A stretch of DNA of 64,000 bases from Carposina sasakii (taxonomy: Eukaryota; Arthropoda; Insecta; Lepidoptera; Carposinidae), in NCBI GenBank assembly GCA_014607495.2, contig CP053157.1, positions 6,262,001 to 6,326,000 of the forward strand. The letters are read 5' to 3'. The position numbers and the translations under genes are program-made. Of this stretch, positions 12,301 to 21,300 are shown in pieces; the stretch's first letter is position 1, and each line of letters begins with the position of its first letter. The notes under the pieces are model-generated. The model worked only from the letters and a program-made list of their open reading frames with translations, was not told where the DNA came from and ran no database searches.

Positions 12301-15300
12301 ATTACGTAATGTTTTAATATTTGACAGTGATTCCATATTTAAGTAACTGACTAATACTAAGTTTGAGGTTAAGACAGTCTCCTGTCCCAAGGTTGACATA
12401 AAAAGAATGGAAGCCTATGATCATGTACTCGTATATACATCATGTAGAAACAGTGTCGCTTTTGATAGAGGGTACAGACAATTATTAGTCTGTGATTTAT
12501 TTAACTGCATAAAGCACATTAGGTACAGTAGTTTAATATCTCCATGTCCCATTCTTTTACAGATTTTTTACCTCTCTAGCAAAAAAAATACATGCACACG
12601 GCTGTGTTCCTGAAAATAAGGTAGCCAGAACTGTAGAATCGCGAAGGAGACCCCACAGCCACGTTTAGGTTTGCGAGGTCTGATGTAAAACATCAGTAGC
12701 AAGTTACTAGCTCAACGCATGAGAGAATGCCTCTAATGTCTCGACTCTTACGACATGCACGGTAGGAGATGCAGCTGATGTGTTCTTATGAAGGCCCGCA
12801 TGAGCACAGGTTAGAAATAAATACCTTGATATTTTTCTATGGTCCACCTGGAGATAGCCAGCCAATATTGTATGACACGAATATTATTATATTGCAATTT
12901 CTGCATAGTACCTACATGAAATGCATTCAAAATTATGCCTCCATACATGCATTGTGTCCAACCCTAAGTAATTTGATGCCGCGATGAGTTGCATTGTCGG
13001 CCCCAAGGTAATACGAGGCTCTGCTTTGAAATTGTATATTTTATCGATAATTCAATGTAGTAAAGTCTAACGTCTACGGTTGTTGTAAAAAGGAAGTTTA
13101 TGTAAGAGATATCAGATTTTGTATTGTATAAGCGAACAAACATTCGCACTAGCTCTTTCTTAAGTGGTGCTCTAAACAAAGATTAGTCATTACTAGTGGA
13201 CGCCCGCGACTCCGTCCGCGTGGACTACAGAAAAAACGAAATGTCGAAATAATCCGGGATAAAATCTAGCCTATATGTTAACTGAGACCTGTCAAAATAT
13301 ATTCCTGAAAACTGCATCGAAATCGGTTCAGCCGTTTCTGAGATTAGCGTGCACAAACGCACAGGCAAACAGACAAAAATTAAAAAAATCATCATTTTGG
13401 GTGCTATTGCGTTGATAAAGGTCTCCTTTAATATTTTTTCTTATATACGAGTATCTTCTATGTACAGACTGCGATCCGTTACATTTTTATGTATTATATC
13501 TATAGACACGTGTCGACAACATAGTCCAAAATACAAACTGCGGTCACCAACCCGCCTGCCCAGCGTGGTGACTATGGGCAAATACCCCCCATGGCAGTCT
13601 TGTGGCGTGCCCCGGAGGAGGCCTACGTCCAGCAGTGGACTATAATAGGCTGATGATGATGATGATGATATGTATAGAAGTGCACAAGTGTATTCTCTAT
13701 TCCCTCACTCTCCGAAGCATTATGTCTCTTTTGAACGATATGTCATGATGACGTACTCGTAACATACCAAAATGATATAACCAGAACCGCAGCTCAAGTA
13801 GCATGACCTGCGAAACATGATATGATAAACCGATTTATCGGCATTTAGCCTGTAAGAAAATACGGTAAATATAGCCGCCATGTTGAATTTTGTATAGAGA
13901 CTATACAATATCCACGATGCGTGATTTCTACAACCATCTTTAACATAGTGAGGTCAGGTGACAATATTCATTGACAAGTTGCCAGCTTATCACATGAGAA
14001 GACACCCATGAGCTCCTTAGTCGACTCTTATGACATGCACGGAAGGAGATGCGAAATAATGTCTCATTGATTTCATTAGAAAGGTGCTCAAATGTTTCTA
14101 AAGTTTTTACATAGTGCGCCTGACCTGCCTATACTTATAAAAATAAACTCTGAAACTCTTGTTATAGAAAATGAAAGACGCCAAGCTGCCTCCCCGTCAG
14201 AAAGGCCTGAAGAAAACTCTGTGGTTGCTCTCCACGTCCCGGAACGCCATCGTGGTGGTCGCATGTTCATTGATAGCGTATATATGGGACTGGGCTTTGG
14301 GACCGCCTCCGTTCAACATCACTGGTATGGTTAGGTAAGTTCTAGAAAAGTATTATTATATTTTCGTGTAAAGCCATAAGATTAAAGGCAGTATTTGTAA
14401 ACTACATAAAAATACCAAAAATTCGGTTAGATGGATTTACTTTGTGGTATACCTATGTATGTATATCTGTGCAGTATGTCACAACCATCACCGGTATGCT
14501 GAATTTGGTAAGAGCGAGATGTCTCACTTTTAAACGTCAAATTCACAGAGCTATTAATAACTAGATAAACTAAGTAGAAGTACTTTGCATGTAAAAAATA
14601 GACGCAAGAATTAGAATAGACACTCGTTCTCGAGCCTGGACTGAAGGAATTAGGGCTGATAGAAGTAGTTTGCAATCCCTTTTTACACACCAAGTAGAAA
14701 CACTTGCCTTATCTAGTTATTACTTAGCTCTGTGGATTTTAACGTTTAAAAGTGAGACATCTCGCGCTCACCAAATTCATCATACCGGTGCTGGACTCTT
14801 ATAAGCTATATCAAAATACCCAAATAAATACATACGAGTAGTGCAAAAAAACAGACGCGTATTTGAATTTATGCCGATTTCGAAACATAAATAGGTAAAC
14901 AATAAATAACTCCTAAGCAAAGTAATCGGTAGAAACATAAAAGATAGCCTTGTAGTTTATACTCGCATTAGCATCAAGGTTTGGGTAATTTGCATTTGTT
15001 TGGTCTTATGCCAGATAAAAAAAATTAGGTAGGTTATTTAGGTAATATTAGATAGCCGTGGGGTGTCGGCAATAGTACCACCCCATGTCTGCCCGTGAGT
15101 ATCGTACGAGGTAATTAAGGGTTTCCGGAAGGTGGGCAGTGTCTCCAGTGTCTATGGGATCCGCCTGCCAGTGGCTATGGGAAAATGCGTGTATCTCTAT
15201 CTGCCTGTCTGTCGCGCTTTCACGCCAAAATTACTGAACCATTTTAAATGAAATTTCATACAGAGATAGTTTAGAGCCCGAGAAAGGGACATAGGCTACT

Positions 15301-18300
15301 TTTTAAAATAATATCATCCCGGAAATTTCGTCATTTTGTTGTTCCTGTAGTCCACACTAGGGTAGTCGCAGGCGTCCACTATGTTATACATTTAGCTGTC
15401 GATTTGTCTATCAATCTAATATTTTCTAGGGAAGGTCTCCCCTCATGGGACATGCCGCCGTTCCACACATACAAGGACGGCCACCAGGTTTCGTTCATGG
15501 AAATGTGCGCGGACCTCGGCTCGTCTATAGTGTTGGTGCCCGTGATCGGTGTACTGGGAAATGTGGCTATTGCCAAAGCGTTTGGTAAGTTATTTATTAT
15601 AATTTACCCTCATATAGGTACCAAATATATATGTCGAAGGCGTATTGTAAAACACGCCGTATTACAAAACGGCTAGGCATTTTGAATAATATGGGTTTTG
15701 GAGCGAGACAATTTGGCTTCTAGCAATTTGTCTGCTTAATAAATTAGGTTAGGTTATATTAGAACTGGTAAAATAACAACGCACGAGCCGAGCGAGCGAA
15801 GGGAGCGTGTTGCGGCAGTGACCGGCGAAATGCTAAAAGGATTTTTTTCTTTCATATTATTCAAAATGCCTAGCCGTTTTGTAATACGGCGTGTTCTTCA
15901 ATACGCCTTCGACATATATACCGGGTGTAACAGAAGGGGTATGATAAGCGAAATGCTATGAAAATAGCCCACTTTAGCGAACCTATCGACAAAATTTGAG
16001 TCTCAAAATTATATGTTTATTTTTCCACATTTCGAGCATCGAACTTTGGGGATAGGTTCTTCACACATATACTCCTTTTGTTCATCCTGTAAATGTAACT
16101 AATACTGAATCGCAATCAAATGTCTTGTATTAAAAGTTAGTATAACAAGTTACTAAATCGTACAATAAAAGTACTCAACACATTTTATGAACCAATCAAT
16201 TCAGAATCATAAATGCTGGTATATCTACGAGCCCTTTTAACTGAATCTAATTGATTCCATCGTCATGTGATATCAATTTTCTGTATGATACATTTTAGTG
16301 ACTGGCTTGGTGGATCTTTATGAAAACTAACTGAAAAACAAATTTTCTTCAATAGACTTGATGTAATTGGCATCTGTTTTTTCTTAAGCCCATAGCACAT
16401 GGCGTATTTCATACGCGCAGATGACGCGCGTATACACGCTTCATACGAGATTTGAACGCAACCTGTAACCTAAGCACACGTGGCGATCGTGAAACGCGCC
16501 TCTACTTAATTAATTTTGAAACTTACATCATCAAGCTTGTGTCACATTGCAAACGCAATAATCAGCGTCTACGGCGTCGAAGGCGGCGTTCCTAATATGC
16601 GTGTCGTCTGCGCGTCTAAAATACGCCGTGTGCTACGGGCCTTAGATATCCAAAAATGTTGTATTAATTTTATTGATTGGTTAGCCAATATTGAGGATTT
16701 CTCTATAAGTCGGCTGTTAATTAACCAGAACTGAAGAGAGTGTCAATCTGTCATTAGGTATAAGATTTACGTTCGTTTGGTCCTCTGAAAGCCGCATAAA
16801 AGACTAACTTCATACATTTTTGTATTTTCATTATGATGGACGATGTCGAACCTACTAATAATTATGTTGGGAGGTAGCGTTCCCACGGACCTGAAGTGCT
16901 CCCGGGGGAAGATCCTGTTCCTCATCTCCGGCGCCGGAGTGAGGTCTGACGAGGAACAGTTCCCCCACCTCTGCCTTGCCTTCGCCGGCCGGCCAGAGTG
17001 GAGTCGCGAGAGCTATGACAGCTCGAGGGTGGACGTGCCCGTCCGTAAGTGGCGAGTTGACTTGGTTTAAAGTCCAGAGGCACCCCTCCACCCTAGCCGC
17101 TCACCAAATGTTGCCCCCTTTGTCGCTCCGTGCGTGCGGCCGTTTCAGGGGGCCCATGAAATGAGTCGGCGAGTCACCGCCTGCCACCAAACAATTATGA
17201 GACTTGGTTGTAATGGCATGCCTCCGTTAGTCTCCTTGAATAGCCAGATTATCCAACCCCACCCAATATTCAGCCCCATAACCTTGTTTCCCATCGCATG
17301 ACATAGCTCTGCACTCCAACAGTCTTTGCACATGGCGGGGACCATCACCGGGTGTATTATATTGTGCGGTCGGCGATGGTATCCGCGATGTGTATCCCAC
17401 ACCATATTAAAGTTCACTAAAAGGGCCTCTACATCTTGGCTACGGCCCGATGCACGCCTTTTAAAGGACCGGGACTCTGTAGTCCCGAGAATTTAAACAG
17501 AGATACAAATAATAATAATAAATTCATTTATTGAGGTAACTAAGACCCATTTTTGTTAGTTACAATATATACATTATAATATATACATTTATATGCATTA
17601 AAAAAAACACTAATTTCCCTTTCAGCAAGTGGCCAATCAGTGGACGCTACTCAAGAATTGCTAACTTTGTCCCTTTCTAACATATTGGGCTCGTTCGTAA
17701 GCGCAATGCCTATCACTGGCTCTTTCTCGCGCAGTGCCGTGAACCACGCCAGTGGTGTTGCCACTCAATTTGGAAGTATTTATACGGGTAAGTGAGGAAT
17801 AACACTCGATACAATAAATTACTAGGGGCTTCACTAGAATACATCAGCTGCATCTTCTTCCGTGCATGTCGTAAGAGTCGACTAAGGAATTCGGGCATTC
17901 TCTCAGGTGACAAACTTGCAACTTGTCACTGATCATTAATATCTTGTATGGAGTTTGATATATATTCACATATATTACTCCTACATTCTGCTTTTAAATG
18001 ATCCGAGACTAATTTAATTATCGTAGACAAATATTTTTTCTGTCTGCCTTTCGCGACTGCATTCTTAAATATGTTTAGTCATTTACGAGTAAAAGGAACG
18101 TTATTGAGCCTTTAAAATATATTACGATGTTTTATGCCTTTTGTACATATATAAATAAAGGATATCTACCACATTTACCTATAATTACTAATAGAAGTTG
18201 CAGTTGATTACCAAAACTTCTTTAATAAAGGGACGCACTTTTCAAGGTGTATTTTACTTATATTAGATGACCGCGGTCTAAGTTGAACACTCTTGAAACA

Positions 18301-21300
18301 CCAGTTAAGATGACAGTTAACAGCAAAATGATTAAAAACTCTCAAAGTTAGATAATGTTTCGTTTAAACTCTGTAAAAAGATTTTTGTAATAACCCGTAT
18401 GCTGATTACGTAACTTGCAGAAACAGAGCGACAGAAATGCGATGATGAGAGTGCGGTTATGTTTCTATAAGCAGAGCGACAGCAAAGCGGCAGCGAAAAT
18501 TGATTATGTGTGAGTGCGCGGGGCGTAGGATGCGTCGCGCTCGTCCCGCGCACGCACACCCTCCCACAATTTTCGCTATCGCATTGCTTCGGCTCTGCTA
18601 TTGCAAATTAGGTGATAGCCCTGCCTGGTGTGCCTCACAAGAAGTCTCGCACTCGCCCCGCACACATACAATTTTAGCTGCCGCATTGCTATCGCTTTGA
18701 TTATGCAAATTAGGCATTCCGGGTAGTCTTTGCTGATAGCTATTTAGAATATTATTTTACTGACTTCTACGCATTAACTTGCAACATAAATCGAGTAAAA
18801 AAGATATAACATATGTATATACATGTATAATCACGCCTTAATCCCTTAGGGGGAAGGCAGATCACCGAGGCCCGATAGAACCACATGGTGCCACTTCTGA
18901 CCAATTTTGAGGGTATAGTTGAGATGTCAAGTTCGGTTAGTAGTGACAGGTGGTCAACCCATCGCCTACAAAACGCCAAGACCCTCTTGTCCCTCTACTG
19001 ACTTGTACCTACAAAAGATATAAGACAAGGATAAAGAAATAGTTTCGATTGGTTAGATAGACAAGTGGTTGTCATCCGCTATATTACAATCCACTGATTA
19101 CTGAAAGTAGCTTCGTTAAGTTTTTTCCTTATTTTTCAGGTATAATTGTGCTGCTGGCTCTAAGTCTACTTACTCCATACTTCTACTACATTCCGAAGGC
19201 GGCACTCGCGGCCGTAGTGATTTGTGCTGTGATATTTATGATAGAATATGAGGTGAGTGATCGTACAATATTTCTTCCGTTACTACAGTCAGGTAATAAC
19301 CACCAGCCAAGAGTACCTTATCGGCCTTTTTGGAAACTAAAAGTTGGCACGTATACCACTGAGTACAATAAGAGATACCTGCTAAAACAGACTGAACACT
19401 AATTTAAGGAGTTTTGTATAGATAAAGCATTTTGAATATTATCATATGGGCCACTAGCTGCCACTCTTTATGGAGAAAGACCTGAGCGCTGATCGAGCTT
19501 AATTGCAATTAATTACCTCAATGCAAGATGGGTACTTATACATATTTAAAAACTCTGCTTAACCATTTACATCTGTAGTATTAATTAAGTATTGTGTGAA
19601 TAAAGATGGGCTTCATATGTTTTTTTTTTGTTATAGGTAGTAAAACCAATGTGGCGATCGAGGCGGGCAGACCTAGTGCCGGCTCTGGCCACATTTGCCC
19701 TGTGTTTGACAGTTGGCGTGGAACTGGGCATTTTGGCCGGCGTGGCTGTCAATGTCATACTGCTTCTATATCCCAGTGCGCGGCCGCAGCTTGATGTCAA
19801 GATTGTTACTGTAAGTATTTTATGTCGTGTGGTGTCGGCATAATAGGATAGCATCACTCAGTGTATGCCCATATGTATCGTAAGAGGTGATTAAGGGTTT
19901 CCGGAAGGTGGGCAGCAAAGCGTCTCCCGTGTTGACAACATATTACGAAATCTCACTGCGGTCACCAAGCCGCCTGCCTAGGGTGGTGACTATGGGTAAA
20001 GAATCTTCTATTGCAATAGCCTTGTGGTATGCCCTGGAGGAGGCCTTAGGCTTAAGTGTATACGAGTATTTTGTGTTCTTGTTTTTTTTTTTAATATGTA
20101 AGGATACATAAGTTTTTTTGAATTGCTATACTAATGCACAGTCGTTCATTAAGCTTGTTACTCGGTCGCAAGTTATAAAATGAGAGAACGGCCCTTTCAT
20201 TATCATTTTATATCTTTCCACAGTACTATTTTACGCCAAATACTATAAATGTTATAAAACTTCTATTCAGTTTTTACAGCGTGACATTTCGTTCATATAC
20301 GATCTTACATGATCTCGGTACTCTTTCATTTGAATACCTCTTAGGCGTTATTTTGAAATAAAGTTTAGTCAGTAAATGTTTATTGTTAGGCCTTGTAACT
20401 CGCGTTTATATCCTCCATTCACGTTTATTATTATTACCCTAGTACATATAATTCGTTTATGACTTCATATCATCGCAAATGCTTCAAGAGGATTTATAAT
20501 CATGTTGTGAAATGATGGCCAAATATAATTTATTATCAAATGCCCTTTTCCGATAATTTAAAGTTAGTGCTATTTGAATAAAGTGTGTAAAATAAATTGT
20601 GGCAGGTATTAAATAGTAATGAATTTAATTCTGTTTGCCAGAATATTGCCTATCAAATTGTGATCGCTAGATAATTTTGAAGTTGCTATATACCCTTGTT
20701 CACAAGTGCCAAAGTTAATCCCAATTTTATCAAATAGAGTTATCAAAAGTAAACCTTCAGACTTTACTGGCCGAATAAGAATATTCAATGAACAAATAAA
20801 AAAAAAAACTTTCATTTAATTTCAGAACTCGCATAGCTTCAATTACCTACTAGTGACAGTGGGCAACAGTCTGTACTTCCCTAGCGTTGAGTACATTCGC
20901 CAATATGTGGAGAGGGTCGCCAAGAAACAAGGAGGCTGTAGCATGCCCGTGGTCATCGATTGCACTTATGTCTTAGGTAAGTTTATTTAGGGCCGATTTT
21001 TCCAATGGTTATATTATAGCCTATCTTGAACTTGATCAACATGGTGCATCATCAACTTTATCCCTCAGATAGGCTATTTGACCATTGATTGGACTAATAG
21101 TACATTCTAATGCACGGGCAAAGTATCATTTTGAGGTACTACTATTACTATCTACTATCACTTTGACGACCGATTGGTGTAGTAGGTAGTGAGTTTTTTT
21201 TTATTTTTTTTACAATTAGCTAGGCAAACATTTGACCGCCATCGTGCCTGATGTTAAGCAAGATGCGGCCTAGGGTGGTACATGTTTGCCTAGAAAGTGC

